NCBI GenBank assembly: GCA_022600195.1
Contig: JAHZKX010000051.1
Span: 1 to 64,000 of the forward strand
DNA length: 64,000 nucleotides
Direction: 5' to 3'
DNA from: Planctomycetota bacterium
Lineage (GTDB): Bacteria > Planctomycetota > Planctomycetia > Planctomycetales > Planctomycetaceae
Shown here one piece after another: positions 29,954 to 38,458 of the stretch (the stretch's first letter is position 1; every line of letters starts with the position of its first letter). Under the pieces are notes generated by a model that ran no database searches, was not told the DNA's origin, and saw nothing but the letters and a program-made list of their open reading frames with translations. Position numbers and translations under genes: made by a program.

Positions 29954-31042
29954 GTGAGCAGCGACCCTACGATGGAATCTTCCGATCTGGAAGCCGTTGA
30001 AAAATTAAATCAGGCATACGAACAACTGATGCAGGAAGTGAACCGAGTGATTATCGGTCAGCATCAGGTAGTCGAAGAGTTAATGATCTCTCTGTTAGCC
30101 GGCGGCCATAGTCTCCTGGTGGGAGTACCTGGTCTGGCGAAAACGTTAATCGTGCATACTCTGGCGGATACATTGAATCTGAGTTTCAACCGAGTGCAGT
30201 TTACACCCGATTTAATGCCCGCTGACATCACCGGAACCGATGTCATTCAGGAAGATAAAAGTACGGGCAATCGTGATTTCAAATTTCTGCCGGGTCCTGT
30301 ATTTTCGAATGTGGTGCTCGCCGATGAAATCAACCGCACACCTCCCAAAACGCAAGCCGCTTTGCTGGAAGCGATGCAGGAACACCAGGTCACAGCCGGA
30401 GGCCGTAAACACAAACTGCCTGTTCCCTTTTTTGTACTGGCAACTCAAAATCCGATTGAACAGGAGGGAACGTATCCACTGCCTGAAGCGCAACTGGATC
30501 GCTTCATGTTTGAGATAAAAGTCGACTACCCGAGCGAAGAGGAAGAATTTGCCATCGTGCGGCAGACGACATCTGACGATACCTATTCTGTCAAAAAAGT
30601 GCTGGAGATGGATGAGCTGTTATCATTTCAGTCTCTGGTTCGAAAAGTACCGGTGGCGGATCATATTATCCACTATGCCATGCAATTTGCCCGTATGACA
30701 CGCGTGCGGCAAGGCGAAGATTCCCACTCTGATGATATTCCCGACTTCATACACGAGTTTGTCAGTTGGGGTGCTGGGCCACGTGCCAGTCAGAATTTGA
30801 TCCTGGGGGCGAAAGCGCGGGCCATTCTACACGGACGGATGTATGTGAGCACGGACGATGTGCGAGCAGTGGCACATCCTGTTTTAAGACACCGCATCAT
30901 CACCAATTTCAACGCAGAAGCTGAGGGAATGACTCCTGATAAGATTGTAGACCGATTAATACAACTCATTTCTGTGGATTCCTCTCAGGAAAAACGTGAT
31001 GAACGATTACCGCAAGTATTTAGATCCACAGACGCTCGCTAA
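29954..31042 (+). CDS. MoxR-family AAA+ ATPase, first gene of a moxR-DUF58-BatA operon
   Basis: A 362-residue AAA+ ATPase with Walker A VGVPGLAKTLIV, Walker B VLADEINRTPPKTQA and sensor FVLATQNPIEQEGTYPLPEAQLDRF. It differs from the canonical GxxGxGK Walker A by having Leu-Ala before Lys (GVPGLAKT), a common MoxR variant. The GTG at 29954 is used; an in-frame ATG at 29972 is possible. Its 3' end overlaps the DUF58 gene by 47 bases, which implies translational coupling. MoxR ATPases in such operons are thought to act on VWA-domain partners in the membrane. Confidence 0.9.
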   Translation: MSSDPTMESSDLEAVEKLNQAYEQLMQEVNRVIIGQHQVVEELMISLLAGGHSLLVGVPGLAKTLIVHTLADTLNLSFNRVQFTPDLMPADITGTDVIQEDKSTGNRDFKFLPGPVFSNVVLADEINRTPPKTQAALLEAMQEHQVTAGGRKHKLPVPFFVLATQNPIEQEGTYPLPEAQLDRFMFEIKVDYPSEEEEFAIVRQTTSDDTYSVKKVLEMDELLSFQSLVRKVPVADHIIHYAMQFARMTRVRQGEDSHSDDIPDFIHEFVSWGAGPRASQNLILGAKARAILHGRMYVSTDDVRAVAHPVLRHRIITNFNAEAEGMTPDKIVDRLIQLISVDSSQEKRDERLPQVFRSTDAR

Positions 31043-31904
31043 AGTTCAGAATCTGGATCTTGCAGCGAGGCAGATAGTGGAAGGCTATGTCTCGGGCTCA
31101 CACAAGAGTCCCTTTCACGGCTTTTCTGCAGAGTTTGCACAACATCGAGAATATGCCACCGGTGATGATTTACGTTATGTTGACTGGAAGGTTTATGCCA
31201 AGTCGGATCGTTATTATCTGAAACAGTATGAAGCCGAGACGAATTTCACCTGTTATCTCTTGCTCGACTGCAGCGAGTCCATGCGATACCGTTCAGAAAA
31301 TGCCGCCCTTTCGAAGTGGGATTATGGTCGACTGGTGGCAGCCGCTCTGGCATATGTGGTCATCAAACAGCAAGATGCAGCCGGGCTGTGTACCATCAAC
31401 AACCAAATAGTCGACTTTCTCAGACCTGCAAGTCAGCCCACTCATCTAAAACAGATTCATTACACTCTGGAACACACAGAGCCTGCAGGAGAGTCCGGCT
31501 TGGGTAACGTGTTTCATGAATTGGCTGAAAGAATTTCTCGCCGCAGTTTAATTATTATTATCAGCGATCTGTTTGATGATCTCGATTCAATCATGCTGGG
31601 ATTAAAACATTTTCGGCATCGAAAACATGATGTCAGCCTGTTACAGGTCATTGATCCAGCAGAGCAGGATTTTCCATTTCAAGAGCCGGTTCTGTTCCGC
31701 GGTCTGGAAAACCAGCCCGAACAGATGGCGGAACCCCGCTCGCTGAAGAAAGCGTATCAGGCAGAATTTGAGAAGTTTTTAAAAAACGTACAACGTGGAA
31801 GCCGTGACTTAAAAATGGATTACGCCCTGATCCGCACCGACGAATCACTGGATATTGCTTTATCTGCCTTTTTGTCACACCGACAGACTCGAATTGGATC
31901 TTAG
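30996..31904 (+). CDS. DUF58 (VWA-like) domain protein
   Basis: A 302-residue DUF58 protein. The family signature is near residues 40-65: FHGFSAEFAQHREYATGDDLRYVDWKVYAKS, here in the form REYATGDDLRYVDWK. A VWA-type metal-site segment (LLDCSESMRY) follows. It overlaps moxR by 47 bases and lies 21 bases before the BatA-type gene. GTG 30996 or ATG 30999 could start it. The expected role is a cytoplasmic adaptor between MoxR and the membrane VWA protein (inference from the operon). Confidence 0.88.
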   Translation: MMNDYRKYLDPQTLAKVQNLDLAARQIVEGYVSGSHKSPFHGFSAEFAQHREYATGDDLRYVDWKVYAKSDRYYLKQYEAETNFTCYLLLDCSESMRYRSENAALSKWDYGRLVAAALAYVVIKQQDAAGLCTINNQIVDFLRPASQPTHLKQIHYTLEHTEPAGESGLGNVFHELAERISRRSLIIIISDLFDDLDSIMLGLKHFRHRKHDVSLLQVIDPAEQDFPFQEPVLFRGLENQPEQMAEPRSLKKAYQAEFEKFLKNVQRGSRDLKMDYALIRTDESLDIALSAFLSHRQTRIGS

Positions 31905-31925
31905 AATTTTCTGAACATCAAGCAT

Positions 31926-34172
31926 ATGACTGACATATTAATTTACCCCGTCTTTGCATTTGGATTCGCCAGCCCCTGGTTATTGGCTGGATTATTGACG
32001 GCTGGCATACCGGTTCTGATCCATTTGCTGCATAAGCGCAAGTTTATTGAGACCGAGTGGGCTGCAATGAAGTTTTTGCTGATCGCCACAAAAAAATATT
32101 CGCGACGAGTCAGATTTGAACAAATACTTGTCCTGCTGGTTCGCTGTCTGATTTTGTTGTTGTTGGCCATTGCATTTTCCCGTCCCTATTGGTCTGTACA
32201 AGGAGCTTTCGTAGAATCAGCCGCTCCCGTACATCGTATTTTCGTAATCGACGCCTCTTTCAGTATGCGCTGGAAGGGTGAAGGTCGGTCGTTGTTCGAA
32301 GAAGCAAAAGAACTGGCAACCACCCAGGTTTCGAGGTCAAATCCGGGAGATGCCTTTCAGTTAATTCAAATATCAAATACTTCCCCACATACATTAATCT
32401 CGCGACCTTCCCGCCAGCAGACCTATGTGATAGATGAAATTTCACGCATGCGCCCCACGGAAGAATTTGGAAACGTGGAACAGTCGCTGCAGACGGCTCT
32501 GGAATTTTTAGGACAGGCACAAGAGCTGGCACAGAAGGAAGTGATTGTGATCAGTGATTTTCAGGCACAAAGCTGGTCATCGCGACAAACGGATCAGAGT
32601 AGTACAAGAATTCGATCTTTACTGGAAGCGATTTCCAAAAAGTCGGCTCTCATTTTAAAAGATGTTGGCCTCTCAAAAGAACCCAATTTTGCAATTATTG
32701 ACTTCTCCAGCAAGTCTGTTTTTGCCACATTGAATCAACCGGTTCGACTGGGAATCACACTGCATAATTTCAGTGAGTTGAGCCGGGAGAATGTGAATGT
32801 GCAATTGTTGGTCGATGGTCAACTTATCAATCAAAAACTGGTGAATCTCCCCGCCAATGCCGATACGCAAACTGAATTCACACATCAATTTACAAGAATC
32901 GGCGACCATCGTCTGGAAGTCAGACTCGCAGAGGATCTGCTGCCTTTGGATAATCGTCGTTGGAAAGTGATGCCTGTCAAAAAAGACATCCACGTACTGC
33001 TTGTGAATGGAAGGCAATCGGGCGACTCGATGGGAAAGGCGACCGACTATCTTAAGCTGGCGCTGTCCCCCTCCTTGAAAGAACAGCCCTGGCAGGGGAT
33101 CATCAAACCGCAGGTGATCAGCGAAGGGGAACTCTCCAATACCGAATTAAGCCTTTATGACGCCGTCGTAATTTGTGACGTGGCTTTGTTTACTGAAAAC
33201 GAACGGGATCTGTTAAAATCTTATGTCAAGAGTGGCGGGGGATTGATTCTCAGTCTGGGAGCTCAAGTCAATGCGGACAATTATAATCAAACTCTTTTCC
33301 AGCCAAACTCGGGACTAATCCCTTTAAAATTATTAAACCGTCAAGGCGACGCTCAAAAACACACGACTCTATTTGAATTTGATCCCTTAAAGTATCAACA
33401 TCCGGTCATCGAAATTTTCAAAGGAAACCCGGATGCCGGTCTGGAAACGACACATCTGTATGAATATTTCCAGGCCGAAGTTCTTCCCGATCCGAATACG
33501 CGTTTGATTTTAAGTTATGACACGAATGACCCTGCGATCATCGAGCGCACATTGGGACGCGGCAAGGTCATTCTGATCACAACGTCATTAGACCGCCAGT
33601 GGGGTACGTGGGCGATCTGGCCGAGTTTTCCTCCCCTGATGAACGAACTGGTGCTATCTGTTTCCACTGGGAAATGGGGTCGACGCGATGCTCTGGTTGG
33701 TCAACCATTGGAAATCATGACACTGGAGAATCAAATAGCTTTTTCCCCGAAAATGATTGCCCCTGACCAAAAAGAGTTTCCACTACAAAGTGCTCTCGAC
33801 AGAAACACTGACTCCAGAACGATTACTTTCAATCAGACATTCCAATCGGGAATTTATGAGCTGGACTGGGAAAAGTCCGATTTAGAGAAAACACTTTATG
33901 CAGTCAATGTTTCTCCGCGGGAAAGTGATTTGAAGCATATCGGGCCACAACTCATTCCACCAGAATATTTTCGCAGTCCATCTGGCGTTCCAAGTGTATT
34001 GAATGAATTGTCTGCTGATCGAACATCGCATACCGGTTTTTCTGAAAACCTGCTGTTTACCGTTTTAGCATTGATAGTAGTGGAACAGTTATTACTGTGG
34101 CGTTTTTCCATTGGCGCACTTTCGTTTCTGGCGGTGATGTTCCTGAGTTGTCTGAGCTTTTTTTTCCAGTGA
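31926..34172 (+). CDS. BatA-type membrane protein with VWA domain
   Basis: A 748-residue protein. The N-terminus has the BatA/TIGR02226 form: a first helix (FASPWLLAGLLTAGIPVLIHLL), a loop HKRKFIETEWAAMKFL, a second helix (about 65-82), then a VWA domain with IDASFSMRWKG. A beta-rich region (about 250-350), a glutamine-amidotransferase-like segment (SGGGLILSLGAQV) and two C-terminal hydrophobic stretches (about 710-748) follow. The MIDAS is DxSxS (DASFS). Third gene of the moxR operon; a surface or envelope quality-control role is expected from the context. Confidence 0.85.
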   Translation: MTDILIYPVFAFGFASPWLLAGLLTAGIPVLIHLLHKRKFIETEWAAMKFLLIATKKYSRRVRFEQILVLLVRCLILLLLAIAFSRPYWSVQGAFVESAAPVHRIFVIDASFSMRWKGEGRSLFEEAKELATTQVSRSNPGDAFQLIQISNTSPHTLISRPSRQQTYVIDEISRMRPTEEFGNVEQSLQTALEFLGQAQELAQKEVIVISDFQAQSWSSRQTDQSSTRIRSLLEAISKKSALILKDVGLSKEPNFAIIDFSSKSVFATLNQPVRLGITLHNFSELSRENVNVQLLVDGQLINQKLVNLPANADTQTEFTHQFTRIGDHRLEVRLAEDLLPLDNRRWKVMPVKKDIHVLLVNGRQSGDSMGKATDYLKLALSPSLKEQPWQGIIKPQVISEGELSNTELSLYDAVVICDVALFTENERDLLKSYVKSGGGLILSLGAQVNADNYNQTLFQPNSGLIPLKLLNRQGDAQKHTTLFEFDPLKYQHPVIEIFKGNPDAGLETTHLYEYFQAEVLPDPNTRLILSYDTNDPAIIERTLGRGKVILITTSLDRQWGTWAIWPSFPPLMNELVLSVSTGKWGRRDALVGQPLEIMTLENQIAFSPKMIAPDQKEFPLQSALDRNTDSRTITFNQTFQSGIYELDWEKSDLEKTLYAVNVSPRESDLKHIGPQLIPPEYFRSPSGVPSVLNELSADRTSHTGFSENLLFTVLALIVVEQLLLWRFSIGALSFLAVMFLSCLSFFFQ

Positions 34173-34270
34173 TGATTCATGGTGAGTCTACAATCAGAGG
34201 ACCTGATATAGTATAATATCCAACCGGAGAGCATGATCCGTGTCCTAAATGAGAGGAAAACCATACTGCA

Positions 34271-34450
34271 ATGAGTTTGAACAAGAAACAGAAAAAACAA
34301 ATTGACGTGGCGCGTCAAAAAATTTTAAAGTTGCGTCAGCGTTTAACAGGCGCGAAAGAACAAATGGATGATCCTCAGGAAGTAAAAAATCTTGAGCAGG
34401 AGATTGCCAATCAGGAACAGGCCATTAAAAAAATTCAGGAAGCTTCCTGA
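34271..34450 (+). CDS. 59-residue charged coiled-coil micro-protein
   Basis: Complete frame from ATG 34271 to TGA 34448-34450, 59 residues. It begins MSLNKKQKKQIDVARQKI and is rich in Lys, Gln and Glu with heptad-like spacing of Leu/Ile, so a helical coiled coil is likely. No Cys, Trp or membrane segment. The codons look like real planctomycete coding DNA. I believe similar short proteins occur in other planctomycetes, but that is memory, not a search. Function unknown. Confidence 0.6.
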   Translation: MSLNKKQKKQIDVARQKILKLRQRLTGAKEQMDDPQEVKNLEQEIANQEQAIKKIQEAS

Positions 34451-34539
34451 GTCATTCAATTATTAGCGTTTGAGAGAGATCATCAGAAAACTTGTCATTC
34501 ATAGATTAGCGTTCGTACCGCACCATAAAGTCCTCCATC

Positions 34540-34998
34540 GTGTCTATTTCGCAACCTCCCACAATCATTGTTGTTCATCCCAAGGAACGAAAAAGTAAAT
34601 GTACGGTACAGTCGTTGCGCGCACGAAGCGATTTTCTTTTCTGGAAGTATCCGCGAAAAGAGCCTGACAAAATAACTGGATACGTCCGATTGGGAATGGA
34701 AGGTCCACAGATCAGTGAAGCGGACGCTGGTTCAGGACTGCTGGTATTGGATGGGACCTGGCGATTGGCAGAAAAAATGGAGCCTGCCTACGAAGAGCTT
34801 CCCGTGCGTAGTTTGCCAATCTGTAAAACCGCTTATCCGCGCGTTTCCAAGCAGTTTGATGATCCGGTTATCGGGCTGGCGACCATCGAAGCGATTTTTA
34901 TAGCCTACCAATTAATGGGTTATAATACGGAAGGATTGTTGGACGGATACTTTTGGGCTGATGAATTTTTAAAACAAAACCGTGATCTCTTAAGATAA
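34540..34998 (+). CDS. Tsr3/DUF367-like protein
   Basis: A 152-residue protein. The C-terminal half follows the DUF367 pattern of Tsr3, the archaeal/eukaryotic enzyme that adds an aminocarboxypropyl group to small-subunit r[16 protein letters not shown] (compare the DxSW block), then [34 protein letters not shown] and a terminal F-W-x-x-F segment. The N-terminus ([19 protein letters not shown]) also fits Tsr3, where a strand precedes the DPKKCSA-like region. The start is a GTG. Bacterial Tsr3 activity is not something the sequence can prove. Confidence 0.7.
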   Translation: MSISQPPTIIVVHPKERKSKCTVQSLRARSDFLFWKYPRKEPDKITGYVRLGMEGPQISEADAGSGLLVLDGTWRLAEKMEPAYEELPVRSLPICKTAYPRVSKQFDDPVIGLATIEAIFIAYQLMGYNTEGLLDGYFWADEFLKQNRDLLR

Positions 34999-35012
34999 AC
35001 AAAGTGGCTCGT

Positions 35013-37676
35013 TTAAACTTCGGTTTCAACCAGACCTTCTTCCACAGCCACAGTCTGATAAGTATGCACGATCTCTCTGAGTTTCTCCCGATTCACAGGT
35101 TTTGTTGTATAATCATCGCAACCTGATGAAACGCATTTTTCACGATCACCGCTCATGGCATGGGCCGTCAATGCAATAATGGGCAATTCATATCCCGATT
35201 CGCGCAACTTTTTGGTGGCGCCATAACCGTCCAAAACGGGCATGGACATGTCCATCAAAACAACATCGAACGGTTTTCCACTCTCCAGTGCATCCAGTGC
35301 ACGTCTGACAGCAATTTCTCCATTTTCCGCCAGCAATACTGTTGCTCCCTCTTTTTTCAGTAATGTCGAGATCAATCGTTGATTATCGGGACCATCTTCT
35401 GCCAATAGCACACGACAGCTGCCTTTGATTTTATTTCTGGAGGCCCCCGGGGTAGAAGTTTTCTCCTGGTTGCTGACCGAAATTGCTTTCATCGCAGCCA
35501 GTGGATCTTCATGAAACTGGATGGATTCCAGCTCACCGATTGTGACTGTCAGAGTGAATGTCGTTCCTTCATCAGGCACGCTTTCGCAATCCAGATCACC
35601 ACCCAGCATTGTGGAGAGTTTTTTACTGATGGCTAACCCCAGGCCCGTACCACCGAATTTACGCGTTGTGGAAGAGTCTGCCTGCACAAATGGTTGATAC
35701 AGGTTCTTGGTTTGATCTGACGTCATACCAATCCCCGTGTCCTGAATTTTGAACTGTAACATTGGCTTGTCAGATTCTGAATTTAGAATCGAAGTTTCCA
35801 ATAAGACTTTTCCGCCATCAGGTGTGAATTTGATCGCATTACCTACCAGATTGATCAGTATCTGTTTGAGTCGAGTGGGATCACTTTTAATCCGATCAGG
35901 TATCTTTCCTTTGAATGAGAGATCGAAATGAAGTTCCTGAATTTCTGCGCGAACGCTCATTAATGATTGAACTTCTTTCAGTTTCTCAATCAGGGAAAAT
36001 TCAATCGTTTCGATCGTCAGATTTCCAGATTCAATTTTTGAAAGGTCAAGAATATCATTGATGAGATCGAGTAAATAATTGCCATTTCTCTTGATAACAT
36101 CAAGTAATTTCAAACTGGCCGGGCGACACCAGCTTTCTTCAATCAGTAAATCCGTGTACCCCATGACCGCTGTCATCGGAGTTCTTATTTCGTGGCTCAT
36201 ATTTGCCAGAAACTCACTTTTGGCACGCGATGCTGCCTGTGCGTCTTTGTTGGTCTTTTTCAAACGTGCTGCTTTTTCTTCCAGTTCTCCACGAGCTATT
36301 TCCAGGCTGTCAGTCCTGTCCTTGAGCTCATTCAGCGCCTGGTCTCGAATTTCAGAGACACGGTTATATTGTTTAGCGATTAATCCCACGTCACTATGTT
36401 CATCAAGATCCTGTATGGGACTGGAATCGCCATGAATATGGTGTTCCATTGAACTGAGTAGTTCATACATTTCTGTGGTTGCCCCGTGTTCAGCCATATT
36501 CAGGCCGATTTCCTCTTCCTCGGGGGTCGCCCTGAGTCGAACGAACTCACTGGCGACTCGTAATGTGACCCAACAGAATGAAAAACACCAGATGAAACAG
36601 ACGACACACCCTAGTAACTGGATTGAAAATTGTTGAAATCGTGTATGAGTGAGAAATTCTGCAGGTACAAAAAGTGCAACGGCAAGCGTTCCCCAAACAC
36701 CGGCAAACCCATGCACGGGGATTACGCCTATGGTATCGTCCAGCTGATAGCGCTCTAATAGCCAGGTGCCGCATTCCATCACAATGGCAGCGATGATGCC
36801 AATCATTGCTGCGGAGATGTGTGAAATCACATCGCAACTGGCACTGCTGGCGACCAGCCCCGCCAAAAGTCCATTCAGAATATTTTCAATCTCAATATTC
36901 TTACGTTGATAGAATTGCCAGACCAACATGGTGGATGCACCAAAGGCCGAAGCTAGAAATGTATTGATCAGGATTGATGGAACATGTGATGTGAACCCAA
37001 ATTCGCTACCACCGTTGAAGCCAAACCAACCAATCCAAAGAATAAACACACCCATTGTTGCCAAAGTCAGGTTGTGACCTTTGAATTTGCGTGCGCTTTG
37101 TTTTTTGTCGAATCTTCCAATGCGCGGGCCAATGATCACAATGGATGCCAACGCTGCCCAGGCACCTAATGAGTGCACAACAGTTGAACCACTAAAATCT
37201 TTGAAGCCCAGAGCCTCCAGCCATCCGGGAGCTTTACCTGCAAAGTGACTGGTCCAGACCCAATGCCCGAAGACGGGGTAAATCAATCCTCCCAGTACAA
37301 TCGAAAGTATCACATATGCAGTGAACCGCATTCTTTCTGCAGACGCTCCGGATGCAATCGTGGCTGCTGTCAGACAGAGCATGAGCTGGAAAATGAAAAA
37401 GGCCGATAAGAAATTGTCGGTTCCCGAATTCATATAGGGAAAATGTGACGTTCCAATCAGGCCTCCTGTAGTCGTTCCAAACATCAGTCCGAAACCAAAT
37501 ATCCAGAAAAGAATGCCGACGGTGCTGACATCGACCACATTCTTAATTGCAACATGTATACTGTTTTTTGATCGGGATAAACCAGATTCCAGACAGCAAA
37601 ATCCTGCCTGCATAAATAGTACAAAAATACTACAAATGAGAATCCAGACAATATCGATTTGTTGATGCAGGTCCAT
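35013..37676 (-). CDS. ammonium transporter fused to histidine kinase and receiver domain
   Basis: An 887-residue fusion. Residues 1-410 form an Amt/MEP channel: QAGFCCLESGLSRSKNS, DFSGSTVVH and IPVHGFAGVWGT, the latter two carrying the twin histidines of the pore. A short HAMP-like/coiled-coil linker follows, then a kinase core with the phosphorylated His in SHEIRTPM, N-box LINLVGNAIKFTP, DTGIGM and GGTGLGLAIS. At the C-terminus is a receiver domain with LMDMSMPVLDG (phospho-Asp) and TTKPV. It should report external ammonium through a phosphorelay. No glnK or separate response regulator lies beside it. Confidence 0.93.
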   Translation of the reverse strand: MDLHQQIDIVWILICSIFVLFMQAGFCCLESGLSRSKNSIHVAIKNVVDVSTVGILFWIFGFGLMFGTTTGGLIGTSHFPYMNSGTDNFLSAFFIFQLMLCLTAATIASGASAERMRFTAYVILSIVLGGLIYPVFGHWVWTSHFAGKAPGWLEALGFKDFSGSTVVHSLGAWAALASIVIIGPRIGRFDKKQSARKFKGHNLTLATMGVFILWIGWFGFNGGSEFGFTSHVPSILINTFLASAFGASTMLVWQFYQRKNIEIENILNGLLAGLVASSASCDVISHISAAMIGIIAAIVMECGTWLLERYQLDDTIGVIPVHGFAGVWGTLAVALFVPAEFLTHTRFQQFSIQLLGCVVCFIWCFSFCWVTLRVASEFVRLRATPEEEEIGLNMAEHGATTEMYELLSSMEHHIHGDSSPIQDLDEHSDVGLIAKQYNRVSEIRDQALNELKDRTDSLEIARGELEEKAARLKKTNKDAQAASRAKSEFLANMSHEIRTPMTAVMGYTDLLIEESWCRPASLKLLDVIKRNGNYLLDLINDILDLSKIESGNLTIETIEFSLIEKLKEVQSLMSVRAEIQELHFDLSFKGKIPDRIKSDPTRLKQILINLVGNAIKFTPDGGKVLLETSILNSESDKPMLQFKIQDTGIGMTSDQTKNLYQPFVQADSSTTRKFGGTGLGLAISKKLSTMLGGDLDCESVPDEGTTFTLTVTIGELESIQFHEDPLAAMKAISVSNQEKTSTPGASRNKIKGSCRVLLAEDGPDNQRLISTLLKKEGATVLLAENGEIAVRRALDALESGKPFDVVLMDMSMPVLDGYGATKKLRESGYELPIIALTAHAMSGDREKCVSSGCDDYTTKPVNREKLREIVHTYQTVAVEEGLVETEV

Positions 37677-38458
37677 TGTTATTTCTACTCAAAAAACGTG
37701 AAAGCCGACTGTTGTCAATTTGTTTCTTTCAAAATTGCTTTTCCCTCAGATTGAATTGATCTATCAAGAATCCAAGGCCTTTTAATCTCGTAATACCGGG
37801 TACGCAAAGCTTATGTTTTTTTTAGTAAACATGTGGCTTTACTTAACAAATTCGCATTGATGTTCATTAAAGGAAGCGATTTGAATGCCATGCCTGTACT
37901 TGAGGTCTGAAGTAACCCGCACTTTGTTTAGATGAACAAAAATCGATTCCATATCAACCAGAATGTAAAAAAAGGTTTGCTGGCAGGAACTTAAAACGCT
38001 CATGCTGATTTGAGCCGAGATGTTAAAATTGCTACATTCCCTCAGATCTTTCTTATCTCTCTGGCCGGAACTGAGGGCTCGGAATATATGTTGTTTAGAA
38101 ATTCATCATTCAATCTGGGAGAAATCTGTTTCGAAGATTTTATGGACGAGACATCATTTTCAGGTTCCAGATTAACGATAAAACATATCCTGAATTAGAA
38201 TATGTTCCTGTCTAAATGCATTTTTCTGCCTATATCGCAACAAGAAAATCAATCCCTGCCTACAATCAGGCTGAAGGTCTGCATGCCGTTTTCCAGTCGG
38301 AAGAGAAGCCTGTTAACGTTATCAAATCTGTTCTGTTACTTTCTGGCCTGCTTTCCTTGATTATTTTGGTTTGCTTGTTAACGTTGAGAAGATTTGCGCA
38401 AAATTCCATTTTGCAGCTCGAAAATAATGAACATTTGCTGTTAAGGTGACGTAAAAAA
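37677..38458. other. long intergenic region between divergent amt-kinase and carB
   Basis: About 780 bases. The only candidate gene is a weak 77-codon frame at its end (separate entry). No RNA gene, clear promoter or long repeat was recognised. Confidence 0.5.
38216..38449 (+). CDS. possible small single-pass membrane protein upstream of carB
   Basis: A 77-codon frame with one hydrophobic stretch (about residues 40-60, LLLSGLLSLIILVCLLTL). There is no ribosome site before the ATG and no recognised family. It ends nine bases before carB and overlaps the carB ribosome site. It could be a small membrane protein or a chance frame. Confidence 0.25.
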   Translation: MHFSAYIATRKSIPAYNQAEGLHAVFQSEEKPVNVIKSVLLLSGLLSLIILVCLLTLRRFAQNSILQLENNEHLLLR

